From VMCP01 sp965655465 (lineage in GTDB: Bacteria; Bacteroidota; Bacteroidia; NS11-12g; UBA955): 25,115 nucleotides of DNA. The notes beneath the pieces were generated by a model. The model was not told the DNA's origin and did not search any database. It saw nothing but the letters and a program-made list of their open reading frames with translations. Positions within the stretch are counted from its first letter, which is position 1. Each line of letters begins with the position of its first letter. The stretch spans positions 1-25,115 of the forward strand of contig CBFHGY010000024.1 of NCBI GenBank assembly GCA_965655465.1. Reading direction: 5' to 3'. The translations under genes and the position numbers were made by a program. Of the stretch, positions 1 through 8,662 are shown one piece after another.

Positions 1-1216
1 GTAACTTTTTACCATTTACAGCCATCAGTTGTATGTCATCCTGGGGGAAATGGGTAAATATCCTTAATATGTCTTCAACGGGATTCGGGAAAATTTGGGT
101 TCCCTTATTATATAGGGCTCCTAAGGTAGTATTGGAATTGGTGTCGATAACAATTTGTGCTTTTTCGGCTTCACGCAATGTTGCCTCAAAACAAGGTGCG
201 AAACTCTTGCTTTCATCATACACTTGATCCGGTAATAACACATATTCCTTTTTAACATCCTTATCAGCAAATAATTCTAAGGTACCGGGATCGCTCTGTT
301 TATTTCCATAGCCCATTAAAATTTTACCGGCATATAAATCATTTTGATAAGAAGCCAAATTCGCGTCTCCCCCTAATTGCTCAAGAGCTTTTTGAACGCG
401 GGGATTTCTTAAATCTACCGTATTCCTACTTGCATGTGAAATAAATACGTGGTCTCCTGGTTCAATTGCCGCAATCAAATCTACAAAGGCTGTAATATGC
501 GTGGTATCTCTGAAATCAAAATTATAGTACACCTGCTCATCGATAGGATATCCAAAGCTCTTCCATTTTCTACCATCCGAGCAAAAGGGGGTCTGACCTT
601 TAACAGGGATTGGTTCTAGAGTTGTTCTGTTTATTACGACTACAGCAAAACCATCTAAACAAGTTGTGGAGTAGTGCAAGGGCCTATTGGCGGTTGTCCA
701 AAATCGTATACCATCATTGGTTAAATTCCCTACCATAAAAACCTGTTTAAATGGACACGGATTTTGATCGATAGGATAAACATCAGATTCATGATCAATA
801 CCCGCAGTATCGCTGTAAAATATGCGCACATTGGTACACATAACCTCTTGAGGTTCTTCGCTGTAATTTTGAACAGTTACAAATTCTTGTGAATCGCCGG
901 GATAAATATCAAAATCAAAAGAAATTCTTTGTGTAGTTCTTCTGTTGAATACGGTATTTTTCCCAGAAAAAGTCCCTGTTTTTGTTACAGTTCCCAAACC
1001 GATACCCAGGTCGGCTGGCCAAAAAACCATTAATTCAGTATTGTGAAACCACGTACAAATTATGGCACCTGCCAATACCGGCTCTGAGGTTTCATTTACT
1101 ACGTAATATATTAAGGAGTCTTTTTGAGGTTTGATTCCTAAGCGCAAAGATTGAGCTTGCACAAAAGAACTAAGTAAAAAACAAAAGCCAATTACCAATG
1201 AGCTAAAAATCTTCAT
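1..1216 (-). CDS. Secreted protein with probable type IX secretion sorting domain (3' end cut by window edge)
   Basis: The reverse strand reads open from ATG at 1216 to the window edge: 405 codons with no stop, so the C-terminus lies outside. Residues 1-22 form a signal peptide (MKIFSSLVIG, hydrophobic core, cleavage near VQA/Q). Residues 375-405 (IFPNPVEDILRIF ... LMAVNGKKL) look like the start of a type A C-terminal sorting domain, which in Bacteroidota directs proteins through the type IX system to the surface or medium. Residues about 185-310 (GFAVVVINRTTLEP, then FVDLIAAIEPGDHVFIS, then VQKALEQLGG) resemble the ILEI/FAM3-like domain present in some large type IX-secreted proteins; this is a by-eye match. 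The rest is beta-rich with several Cys. A -7/-33 promoter lies just upstream. Function unknown; export is well supported, the ILEI call is weak. Confidence 0.8.
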   Translation of the reverse strand, partial: MKIFSSLVIGFCFLLSSFVQAQSLRLGIKPQKDSLIYYVVNETSEPVLAGAIICTWFHNTELMVFWPADLGIGLGTVTKTGTFSGKNTVFNRRTTQRISFDFDIYPGDSQEFVTVQNYSEEPQEVMCTNVRIFYSDTAGIDHESDVYPIDQNPCPFKQVFMVGNLTNDGIRFWTTANRPLHYSTTCLDGFAVVVINRTTLEPIPVKGQTPFCSDGRKWKSFGYPIDEQVYYNFDFRDTTHITAFVDLIAAIEPGDHVFISHASRNTVDLRNPRVQKALEQLGGDANLASYQNDLYAGKILMGYGNKQSDPGTLELFADKDVKKEYVLLPDQVYDESKSFAPCFEATLREAEKAQIVIDTNSNTTLGALYNKGTQIFPNPVEDILRIFTHFPQDDIQLMAVNGKKL

Positions 1217-1240
1217 ATTTCGAATTATTAACTTAATATT

Positions 1241-1273
1241 CAAATGTAAAGAAAAATAGTGTACGTAAATCAA
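1241..1273 (-). promoter_or_regulatory. Bacteroidota-type promoter for the secreted protein
   Basis: On the reverse strand TTG (1273-1271), a 22-base spacer and TACATTTG (1248-1241) fit the Bacteroidota consensus TTG-N(17-23)-TAnnTTTG. Transcription would begin near 1235, leaving a leader of about 18 bases before ATG 1216. Confidence 0.5.
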
Positions 1274-1358
1274 TAGCAAGTTCGTAAGTATTTAGATAGA
1301 AATCCCACATTTGTCGTTAATAGATTCGTTAGGGGTAATAGGGCTCAGCCAAAAACAC

Positions 1359-1366
1359 TAAATTTG
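1359..1366 (+). promoter_or_regulatory. Candidate -7 box for the WG-repeat gene
   Basis: TAAATTTG matches TAnnTTTG exactly. No good -33 TTG lies at the expected distance. If used, transcription begins about 5-7 bases downstream, almost at ATG 1376, giving a near-leaderless message and excluding the in-frame TTG at 1364, which is part of this box. Confidence 0.4.
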
Positions 1367-1375
1367 CAAACTTTA

Positions 1376-4300
1376 ATGCTTACTCAAATACAATTAAACC
1401 GTTTTTTTTCTCATGTTGTTGGAATTCAACGCCTTTGTATCTTTTTCTCAATTTTCTTCTGCAGCATATCCCTACACGGTCAATGGGGCAGTTTTGAGGA
1501 AACCGAAGAAACTCAGGAAAAGAAACAAGTCCAAAAAGCAGCTAAAACCAAGGTAGAACCTATTTATTATCAACCGGCGGTAATGCCAGAAAAAACGAAA
1601 GAGGGTTATTTTGTTTTTGTTGATACTGCTCAAAAAAAACCCGTTGACTCCATTACATATGAATGGGTATCTCCATATTCAGGAGGTTTTTATAAGGTTG
1701 AGAAAAACGGATATGTAGGATATGTAAACGCGAAGGGAAGATTACAAATACCTTTTAAATATCTAATCGGCGGCGACTTTCACGAAGGCAGAGCCAAGAT
1801 ATCTACCAATGTTTTATACGGTTTTATCGACAGTTCGGGAAAACAAATCATGCCGGAAGAATACGATGCCGTGGGCGATTTTCATGAAGGCATGGCAGCC
1901 GTGCGTAAGGGAAATAAATGGGGATATGTGAATTCCTATGGTGCTTTGGTTATTGACATGGTTTATGAGGATGCTGGTGATTTCAAGGAAGGCCTTGCCA
2001 ATGTTAAAAACCGGGGCAAATGGGGTTTTATTGATCGTTTTGGAACCATGTTTCCAAGCCAAGGAAAAACTTATCGATTTGAATCTTCAGAAAACACGCT
2101 TTTGGTTAACATCAGTAGAGGGGGAAAGTGGGGATATGCCAATCGAGACGGCAAAATTGTTATTCCTTTGCAATATAACGAGGCTAGACCCTTCTCCGAA
2201 GATTTAGCACAGGTATTGATTGAAGATAAATTCGGGTTTATCAATAAAAACGGGGTTCTTCAAATTCCTGCCATTTATGAATTTGTTGACGATTTCCATG
2301 AAGGGCTTGCAGCCGTTAAGTTTAAGGAAAATTGGGGGTTCATAGACAAGGAGGGGAAATGGGTAGTAGATCCCATCTACGAATTAGCCATTCGTTTTGT
2401 AAAAGGTATAAGCTGGGTTCAATTAGATGGTGAATGGCTCGCCATTAATCGCAAAGGTGAAGCATTGTTCGAAGAAAGATTTCTTGAATATACTGTATTT
2501 ACTGAAGGTTTAGCAGCCGTAAAAACGCTGAAAGGTTGGGGTTATATCAATACTGAGGGTGAATTTGTTATACAACCTAAATTTAACAGTGCTTCAGAAT
2601 TTAAAAATGGCATCGCCAAGGTAGAAATTGGGGGTAGGTTTGACTTTATTGACAAATCCGGTAATAATATCCTTCCTACAGAATTCACCTATGATTTTAG
2701 TAGCGAGTTTAGTGAAGGAATGGCCCGATTTAAAAAAGACGGATTGTGGGGATTTATCGATTTCAGAACTGAAGTAGTTATTGAACCCAATTTTAGCGAG
2801 GTTGGAGATTTTCATGACGGACTAGCAAAATTTGAGAGAGGTGGCGTTTACGGCTTTATCGACGTTCAAGGTAATGAATCTGTTGCTCCAGAATATGAAG
2901 CCGCTGGCAATTTCTCTAGCGGATTGATTCCTGTTCGCAAAGAGGGGAAATGGGGTTATATAAATGCAACAGGAAAAGAGCTCATTCCTTTTGATTTCGA
3001 CGATGCCAAGGAGTTTAATTTAGGATTAGCCTTGGTGCGAGAATTGGATAGTTTTTATTACATTAATGAAAACGGTCAGAATGCCTTACCGTTCAAGTAC
3101 AATTACAGCAGTAGCTTTAATAATTTTGGATACGCGATAACACGTGAAAATGGCTTTTTTGGGATTATTGATACCAGCGGCCGTTTTGTTGTAAATCCGA
3201 AATATAAAGCCATTAGAACCGTTTACGAATCCCATTTTATTGGCATGGATAGTACCGAAAAATGGGGCCTTTATACCATTTTTGGGGAAACTACCATAGC
3301 CCCTATATATGAAGACCTTGGAACCCTTTCGGAAGAAATTCTATCCGTAAAGAAAAATGGCAAATGGGGATTTATCGATATTTATAAAAACACTATAACC
3401 CCAGAAATTTTTGAACAAGTAGGTGAATTCAGGGAGGGCGTGGCTCCAGTTAAAGCAAATGGCTTATGGGGAATTATCGACCGTAACAGCAAGTTTGTGG
3501 TTAGTCCAAGATACCAAGATGCTGGTAATCTTTCTCAGGGCCAATTTAATGTAAAACAAAAGGGTAAATGGGGCTATGTAGATAAATTTGGTAATTATAT
3601 GTTCGTTCCCAAATATTTCCAAGCTGGTGACTTCAACGATGGGCTTGCCCCCGTTCAAATCAAAGATAAATGGGGGTATATTGGTCGATTTGGTGAAATT
3701 GCGGTTACACCAGTATTCGATTTTGCTGGAAATTTCTCAAACGGAACCGCAACCGTTGAAGTAGCTGGAAAATTCGGGGTAATCAATACCATGGCTGAGT
3801 TTTTAATACCTATCATGTATGAAGATGCCAGTCCTTTTCAAGGAAATTTAAGTAATGTAAGGCAGAATGGAAAATACGGTTATATCAATGCTGCTGGTGA
3901 AGTAGTTATTGGCTTTATTCAAGATGAGGCTGCTAAATTCAACAATGGACTTGCGCGAGTAATTCGAAACGGGAAAAAAGGTATTATCGACGAGCGGGGA
4001 ATGATTGTAATTCCTGTAATTTATGAGGAATGTGGCGAATTTTCTGATGAGTTAGAACCTGTAGACATGCTTGGGGGAATTGGACTTGCCGATAAAAATG
4101 GCAACTTATCGACCTTAATTGAAACAAAATATGATTTTGCGACTTCCTTCTCTACAGGGTTAGCTGCAGTTGTTGTTGATGGTAAATATGCTTTGGTAGA
4201 TCGGATTCAGAATTACTATTTCTTGCCTGAATTTGAATATTTAGAGTCTCCGGTTAACGGTGAAATTAAAACAAAAGAAAGAGGCAAATACGGCATTATT

Positions 4301-5566
4301 GATGAAAATGGCGAATGGCTGGTTTTGCCCATATACGATGATATAGGATATAGTTACAACGGTCTTAGAAAAGCGAAAAAAGATAATTTATGGGGGTATC
4401 TCAACGATAAAAGTCAGTGGGCAATTCCTCCAAATTTTGAGTATGCTTATGACTTCAATGAGGGAATAGCATGGGTAAAACAATCTGGTTTGTGGGGGGC
4501 AACGGCAGGAAATGGAGATATGGTTATTCCCTTTTCGTACGAAGCCGTGGATCCATTTTCAGAGGGGCTTGCAGCCGTTCAAAAAGAAGGTATGTGGGGA
4601 TTTATTGATCCTTTAAATACCTTTGTAATACAACCCGTTTATGAATCTGTAGGGTCATTTAAAGGTGGTTATGCTCGAGTACAACAAAATGGATCTTATG
4701 GCTTTATTGATAAAACCGGTACCGTTATTATTGACCTTATTTATGAAGGGGCTCTGAATTATCATGACCGTTTATTTCCGGTGAAAAAAGACAAAAAATG
4801 GGGATTCATGACTTCTAAAAAAGAGTGGAAAATTAAACCCATTTATACCGAAGTAAGAGCCTTCTCAGAAGATTTTGCCGCTGTTCGATTGCGTGAAAAT
4901 TGGGGTTTCATTGATACGAATGGCAATGATAAGATCGCTTCTATTTACGATGAAGTTGGTTCTTATAAGGAAGGTTATGTCGAAATAAAATTAGGCGATA
5001 AGTGGGGATATATCAATGCAGATGGTAAAGCACAAGTATACCAACAAACGCGATTTGATTTTACCAAGCCTTTTCATGATGGATTGGCTGCCATCCAAAT
5101 GGGTGACCAATGGGGATACATTAATCCAAGTTTCGAAGTTGTTGTTGAACCTCAGTTTAATGCAGCTGAAAACTTTAGCAATGAATTTGCCAAAGTAGAA
5201 TCTAAGAATTCCATCAAGTACATTGACGAAACAGGCATGCCGCGTATTGAACTGGACGAGTTTGATGTGGGAAATTTCCATAATGAACGTGCCAAAGTCT
5301 TTAAAAACGGACTTTACGGATATATGGATAAAGAAGGTTTAATGGTTATTCAACCGCAATTCAATCAGGCCCATGATTTTTCTGAGGGTGTTGCCCGTGT
5401 ACAGAAAAATGGCAAATTTGGGTTCATTGATAAAAAAGGAAAAAGCCTGACCCCATTTATATTTGATTTTGCTGGTGATTTTATTTCTGGAATGGCCCTC
5501 GTTGAACAAAGAGGAGATCGTTTCTATATTGATAAAAAAGGCAAAATATGGAAAAATACCAATTGA
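1376..5566 (+). CDS. Exported WG-repeat protein, about 38 tandem repeats
   Basis: A 1396-residue protein. A hydrophobic segment at residues ~17-34 (IQRLCIFFSIFFCSISLHG, then Q) is a signal peptide, so the mature protein is periplasmic, surface or secreted. Residues ~35-105 are a polar linker with a Glu/Lys-rich stretch. From ~105 to the end runs a near-perfect 34-residue periodicity matching the WG beta-repeat family (Pfam WG_beta_rep): x-G-K-W-G-[YF]-I-[ND]-x-x-G-x-x-V-I-x-P-x-[YF]-x-x-A-x-x-F-x-x-G-L-A-x-V-[KR]. I count 37 full units and a final half unit. No enzymatic domain or C-terminal sorting domain is visible; the protein ends inside a repeat (FYIDKKGKIWKNTN). WG repeats occur in diverse bacterial surface proteins and their function is poorly defined. 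I chose ATG 1376 over in-frame TTG 1364 because the TTG lies in a promoter box. Convergent with panC, 5 bases apart. Confidence 0.9.
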   Translation: MLTQIQLNRFFSHVVGIQRLCIFFSIFFCSISLHGQWGSFEETEETQEKKQVQKAAKTKVEPIYYQPAVMPEKTKEGYFVFVDTAQKKPVDSITYEWVSPYSGGFYKVEKNGYVGYVNAKGRLQIPFKYLIGGDFHEGRAKISTNVLYGFIDSSGKQIMPEEYDAVGDFHEGMAAVRKGNKWGYVNSYGALVIDMVYEDAGDFKEGLANVKNRGKWGFIDRFGTMFPSQGKTYRFESSENTLLVNISRGGKWGYANRDGKIVIPLQYNEARPFSEDLAQVLIEDKFGFINKNGVLQIPAIYEFVDDFHEGLAAVKFKENWGFIDKEGKWVVDPIYELAIRFVKGISWVQLDGEWLAINRKGEALFEERFLEYTVFTEGLAAVKTLKGWGYINTEGEFVIQPKFNSASEFKNGIAKVEIGGRFDFIDKSGNNILPTEFTYDFSSEFSEGMARFKKDGLWGFIDFRTEVVIEPNFSEVGDFHDGLAKFERGGVYGFIDVQGNESVAPEYEAAGNFSSGLIPVRKEGKWGYINATGKELIPFDFDDAKEFNLGLALVRELDSFYYINENGQNALPFKYNYSSSFNNFGYAITRENGFFGIIDTSGRFVVNPKYKAIRTVYESHFIGMDSTEKWGLYTIFGETTIAPIYEDLGTLSEEILSVKKNGKWGFIDIYKNTITPEIFEQVGEFREGVAPVKANGLWGIIDRNSKFVVSPRYQDAGNLSQGQFNVKQKGKWGYVDKFGNYMFVPKYFQAGDFNDGLAPVQIKDKWGYIGRFGEIAVTPVFDFAGNFSNGTATVEVAGKFGVINTMAEFLIPIMYEDASPFQGNLSNVRQNGKYGYINAAGEVVIGFIQDEAAKFNNGLARVIRNGKKGIIDERGMIVIPVIYEECGEFSDELEPVDMLGGIGLADKNGNLSTLIETKYDFATSFSTGLAAVVVDGKYALVDRIQNYYFLPEFEYLESPVNGEIKTKERGKYGIIDENGEWLVLPIYDDIGYSYNGLRKAKKDNLWGYLNDKSQWAIPPNFEYAYDFNEGIAWVKQSGLWGATAGNGDMVIPFSYEAVDPFSEGLAAVQKEGMWGFIDPLNTFVIQPVYESVGSFKGGYARVQQNGSYGFIDKTGTVIIDLIYEGALNYHDRLFPVKKDKKWGFMTSKKEWKIKPIYTEVRAFSEDFAAVRLRENWGFIDTNGNDKIASIYDEVGSYKEGYVEIKLGDKWGYINADGKAQVYQQTRFDFTKPFHDGLAAIQMGDQWGYINPSFEVVVEPQFNAAENFSNEFAKVESKNSIKYIDETGMPRIELDEFDVGNFHNERAKVFKNGLYGYMDKEGLMVIQPQFNQAHDFSEGVARVQKNGKFGFIDKKGKSLTPFIFDFAGDFISGMALVEQRGDRFYIDKKGKIWKNTN
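1682..5545 (+). repeat. Tandem 34-codon WG repeats (about 38 units)
   Basis: Protein-level tandem repeat of about 102 bases per unit. Units are strongly diverged in DNA and in many residues; some lack the Trp-Gly pair (for example units reading RFDFIDKSG, SFYYINENG, RFYIDKKG). This argues for an old array under structural constraint rather than recent expansion. Confidence 0.85.
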
Positions 5567-5571
5567 GGTAG

Positions 5572-6372
5572 TTAAAACAATACGTTATCAATTAATCGAA
5601 TTCCTTCTAAGTAACCCGCGAATAACCAAGCTTGGGTATATTGCTTACGCACAGATTGAAGACTTACCGATTTGAGTTCCAGATATTCGATATCAATTCC
5701 TTCAGAGTTCAGTATTTGTAAGGCCTGTGCTTTCCCTATGGAATTTTGAGACAATTGGTTCAGCACATTATATATCACTGCAGCTCTTGCGCGACCTTGA
5801 GCACTTAATCGCACGTTTCGGCTGCTCATTGCAAGTCCAGTAGATTCACGCACCGTTGGAATGGTATAAATGTGCAATTGGGGATATTTGTGTTTTGCAA
5901 ATTCTTGAATTACCAAACACTGTTGGAGGTCCTTTTGGCCAAAATACGCACCATGTGGATTAATCCAATGAAACAGCCGATCTACTACATTAACGACTCC
6001 TTCAAAATGACCTGGTCTAAATGCACCTTCAAGGCCTATTGCGGCACTTCCCGGCATTGCCGTTATGTAGGTATCATTTTCAGGATAAACATCCCCCGTA
6101 GAGGGAATAAACACGGCATTAACGCCTGCCATTTGCAATTTATGTAAATCCGAACTGATCGTTTTGGGATAATTGCGTAAATCTTCTGAATTATTGAATT
6201 GTTTGGGATTCACAAAAATACTCACAATCACGAAATCGTTCGATTGTTTGGCTTCTGCAATTAATTGCAAGTGACCTTCATGTAAAGCCCCCATCGTGGG
6301 TACGAACCCTATAGATTCACTCAGGGATTCTCTATAAATCTGCCATTTTTTACGGGTAAAAAAGATCTTCAT
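5572..6372 (-). CDS. panC: Pantothenate synthetase
   Basis: Joins (R)-pantoate and beta-alanine with ATP to give pantothenate, via a pantoyl-adenylate, in coenzyme A synthesis; cytosolic. The 266 residues match the usual family length. Visible motifs: the HIGH-type nucleotidyl-transferase signature in FVPTMGALHEGH (residues 23-34), FVNPKQF (53-59), FRPGHFEGV (118-126), FGQKDLQQ (144-151) and the KMSKS-equivalent AMSSRNVRLS (181-190). The start is ATG 6372. An in-frame TTG at 6390 would add six residues, but it is the end of a near-consensus -7 box and the family begins near this Met. Divergent from the GT5-like gene, an arrangement I recall from other Bacteroidota. No panB or panD is in the window. 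All expected active-site motifs are intact. Confidence 0.96.
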   Translation of the reverse strand: MKIFFTRKKWQIYRESLSESIGFVPTMGALHEGHLQLIAEAKQSNDFVIVSIFVNPKQFNNSEDLRNYPKTISSDLHKLQMAGVNAVFIPSTGDVYPENDTYITAMPGSAAIGLEGAFRPGHFEGVVNVVDRLFHWINPHGAYFGQKDLQQCLVIQEFAKHKYPQLHIYTIPTVRESTGLAMSSRNVRLSAQGRARAAVIYNVLNQLSQNSIGKAQALQILNSEGIDIEYLELKSVSLQSVRKQYTQAWLFAGYLEGIRLIDNVLF

Positions 6373-6387
6373 GTGCGTAAAGCCTTG

Positions 6388-6395
6388 CAAATAAA
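6388..6395 (-). promoter_or_regulatory. Candidate -7 box for panC
   Basis: Reverse strand TTTATTTG, one mismatch from TAnnTTTG, 15 bases upstream of ATG 6372. No clear -33 partner. Confidence 0.3.
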
Positions 6396-6416
6396 GGTAG
6401 AACCGCAGGATTTGTT

Positions 6417-6447
6417 TTGAAAAGTCAGATTTTTTTTGTTAATTTTG
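6417..6447 (+). promoter_or_regulatory. Bacteroidota-type promoter for the GT5-DUF4270-DAHP synthase unit
   Basis: TTG (6417-6419), a 20-base spacer and TAATTTTG (6440-6447) match the phylum consensus in sequence and spacing. Transcription would begin near 6453, giving a leader of about 28 bases before ATG 6481. The following genes at 7299 and 8663 have short gaps and no clear promoter of their own. Confidence 0.65.
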
Positions 6448-6480
6448 TAAACTGTCCTTTTAAGGAACACAACCAAGCTT

Positions 6481-7284
6481 ATGGAAGTAACAAAAAAAAG
6501 AGTATTGTTTGTAAGTTCTGAAATGTCTCCCTTTCTTGAGACTTCGCCACTCGCAACGATTACCCGCATGCTGCCCCAAGCATTGCAAGAACAAGACAAC
6601 GAAATTCGCATATTGGTACCCCGTTTTGGCGTTATTAATGAACGCAGAAACCGCCTACATGAAGTAGTTCGCTTGTCAGGAATTAACATTTCAATCGACG
6701 ATAACGACAATCCTCTAGTTATTAAGGTTGCTTCTGTACCCAACACCAAAATGCAGGTGTATTTTTTAGACAATGAAGACTTCTTTCATCGCAAAGCCGT
6801 CTTTAACGACGACGATGGGAAGTTTTTTGAAGATAACGATGAACGGACCATCTTCTTTTGCAAAGGCGTAATGGAAACTGTGAAGAAACTCGGATGGGCT
6901 CCCGATATTATTCACTGTCAAGGATGGATGACCAGTCTTATTCCCTTATATTTAAAAACTATCTACAAAAACGAGCCTGTTTTTTCTAATGCCAAAATTG
7001 TTTACAGTGTTTACCATGAAGCCTGCAATGATTCTTTAGGAGCGGATTTTATGCGTAAAGCGAGCATGAATAGTATTGATAATTCGTGTTTGGAATGCTT
7101 TGGAAACGGTTCTGTGAACCAAGTTAATATTGGTGCAGTAAAACATTCTGATGCCATTGTTACCGGCTGTGATGAAGCGCATAAATCTGTAGAAGAATAT
7201 TTAGAGGGCAAGCTCGTAATGCGTCATACCGACGATAATATTCAGGAAGACTATGTTTCGTTCTACGAAAAATTAATGTCTTAA
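6481..7284 (+). CDS. GT5-like (glycogen/starch synthase N-domain) protein, single-domain
   Basis: A 267-residue protein that aligns by eye with the N-terminal Rossmann half of glycogen/starch synthases: RVLFVSSEMSPFLE at residues 7-20, NEIRILVPRFG (40-50), QVYFLDNEDFFHRK, NDERTIFFCKGVMETVKK, and PDIIHCQGWMTSLIPLYLK. Full-length GlgA is about 480 residues, so the second half that binds the nucleotide sugar is absent. In the GlgA active-site loop the ADP-glucose motif K-T-G-G-L is replaced by E-T-S-P-L (residues 20-24). Synthase activity is therefore unlikely. Short proteins of this type beside panC are, to my recollection, conserved in Bacteroidota and annotated 'glycogen/starch synthase'. True role unknown; the fold assignment is sound. 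First gene of a unit with the DUF4270 lipoprotein (14-base gap). Confidence 0.8.
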   Translation: MEVTKKRVLFVSSEMSPFLETSPLATITRMLPQALQEQDNEIRILVPRFGVINERRNRLHEVVRLSGINISIDDNDNPLVIKVASVPNTKMQVYFLDNEDFFHRKAVFNDDDGKFFEDNDERTIFFCKGVMETVKKLGWAPDIIHCQGWMTSLIPLYLKTIYKNEPVFSNAKIVYSVYHEACNDSLGADFMRKASMNSIDNSCLECFGNGSVNQVNIGAVKHSDAIVTGCDEAHKSVEEYLEGKLVMRHTDDNIQEDYVSFYEKLMS

Positions 7285-7298
7285 TCTTACGCATTTTC

Positions 7299-8639
7299 TT
7301 GAAAGCGACAGCTAAAGCGCCTTTAATAAAATTATCCTTGTGGTTTTTACTGCTTGGTGGTTTTGCTTCTTGTCAGAAACGCGAAGGCAATATTATTTTA
7401 CCTGGACAAAATACAGGAAATCAACTTTCCATTACCATTAATGATACCTTTCCATTACGTTTTCAAACAGTAGATGAAGATTCTTTACCTGGAAACGGTT
7501 TAAGTTATTGCTTGGTTGGGGCTGTTAACGATCCTGTTTTAGGACCTAGCAGGGCTTCTATGTATGCAGATTTAAGCCTGATCGAACCCAATTCCAATTT
7601 TCCCAATACGCTAATGGCAGATTCGGCCGTATTGTTCATTCCTACCGTTGATGGTCTCAATCATTACGGCAATAGAAATTATCCAATGGAATTAGGTATT
7701 TATCCTTTGAGCGAGAAAATCGAATCCACTAAAACCTATTACCAAAACGATAGCGTTGCCATTGATCGCAGTATTCAAACAACTTATATAGGCCCGATGA
7801 ATAATGCCTACTCCGACAGCCTTTCATACCGCAAAACAAAACTAAAACCCTATAACGGACTGAGAGTTCGACTATCGGCAGAAATGACTCAGAAATTGAT
7901 GTCTATGCCCAAAGAAGCTTACGAAACCAATGATGGGTTAGACAAACATTTTCAAGGTATTGCCATCATCCCTCAGAAAACGGATAGAATCCAATCGGGT
8001 GATGGTTGTTTTACGGTCTTCGACGTGAATAATATTCTATCATTAGACTATCGGGCAAAAATATTATTGTATTACGGAGACTCTAATACCTTTGTTTTTG
8101 GATTTACGGGAAAATCTCAAACCATAAATCGGGGTGAAACAGGTTCCTACCCAAGCGCTATTAACGATCAATTGAACCATCCAGATTCTACATTCAATAA
8201 AACGTATTGTCAGGCCTTAAGTGGAGTCAAAACCCGCATACAAATGCCTAAATTATTCGACCTTATTGCCAATAAAAATGTAGCCATTAATAATGCATAT
8301 ATTGAATTCTCTGTTACGGATTACAACGAGTATTTCTTTACTGCTCCGCGTATGAGTTTATTTCAACCGGCAAATGCGAATTCAAAGCGAAATTTTCTCA
8401 TCGAGGATGCGGCTTCTTTATCGAATTATGGGGGGGTATATAACTCCAGTACTGGCACGTATCGATTTATCATAACCCGACATGTACAAAACATGCTTAA
8501 CAGCAAGTATTTTAACGATATAGATAAAAATTGGGGCCTATATTTAGCAGTGCCGAGTGACCAGCCTGTAATCGGTGCGCGTAGTGTGATCGACCACAGC
8601 AAAACCAAATTACATATAACCTATACCAAACTTAATTAA
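7299..8639 (+). CDS. DUF4270 family lipoprotein
   Basis: A 446-residue predicted lipoprotein. The N-terminus MKATAKAPLIKLSLWF is followed by a hydrophobic core and a lipobox ending GGFASC, so it should be lipid-anchored in the envelope. The body matches DUF4270 of Bacteroidota by style and landmarks: a Thr/Ser-rich start, VDEDSLPGNG, LVGAVNDPVLGPSRASMYADL near residues 75-92, then LMADSAVLFIPT; beta-rich, without enzyme motifs. Function is not established. The start is an apparent TTG at 7299: no in-frame ATG exists until about residue 88, which would remove the signal peptide and lipobox, and this TTG, unlike the others in the window, is not part of a promoter box. An upstream ATT is a less likely alternative. 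It lies between the GT5-like gene and DAHP synthase, with 23 bases to the latter. Confidence 0.75.
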   Translation: MKATAKAPLIKLSLWFLLLGGFASCQKREGNIILPGQNTGNQLSITINDTFPLRFQTVDEDSLPGNGLSYCLVGAVNDPVLGPSRASMYADLSLIEPNSNFPNTLMADSAVLFIPTVDGLNHYGNRNYPMELGIYPLSEKIESTKTYYQNDSVAIDRSIQTTYIGPMNNAYSDSLSYRKTKLKPYNGLRVRLSAEMTQKLMSMPKEAYETNDGLDKHFQGIAIIPQKTDRIQSGDGCFTVFDVNNILSLDYRAKILLYYGDSNTFVFGFTGKSQTINRGETGSYPSAINDQLNHPDSTFNKTYCQALSGVKTRIQMPKLFDLIANKNVAINNAYIEFSVTDYNEYFFTAPRMSLFQPANANSKRNFLIEDAASLSNYGGVYNSSTGTYRFIITRHVQNMLNSKYFNDIDKNWGLYLAVPSDQPVIGARSVIDHSKTKLHITYTKLN

Positions 8640-8662
8640 GCCACAATCGTTACATTAATTAG

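Noticed and set aside
1814..2062. Reverse-strand reading frame of 82 codons inside the WG gene, and similar ones at 2594-2815, 3464-3658 and 4991-5281
   Set aside because: They are antisense to a clearly coding repeat frame and carry no motif; composition reflects the repeats.
1682..5545. CRISPR-like or satellite explanation of the repeats
   Set aside because: Repetition is at protein level inside one open frame; DNA units are not identical and no spacers exist.
5872..6147. Forward reading frame opposite panC
   Set aside because: PanC on the other strand is unambiguous; this frame has no recognisable features.
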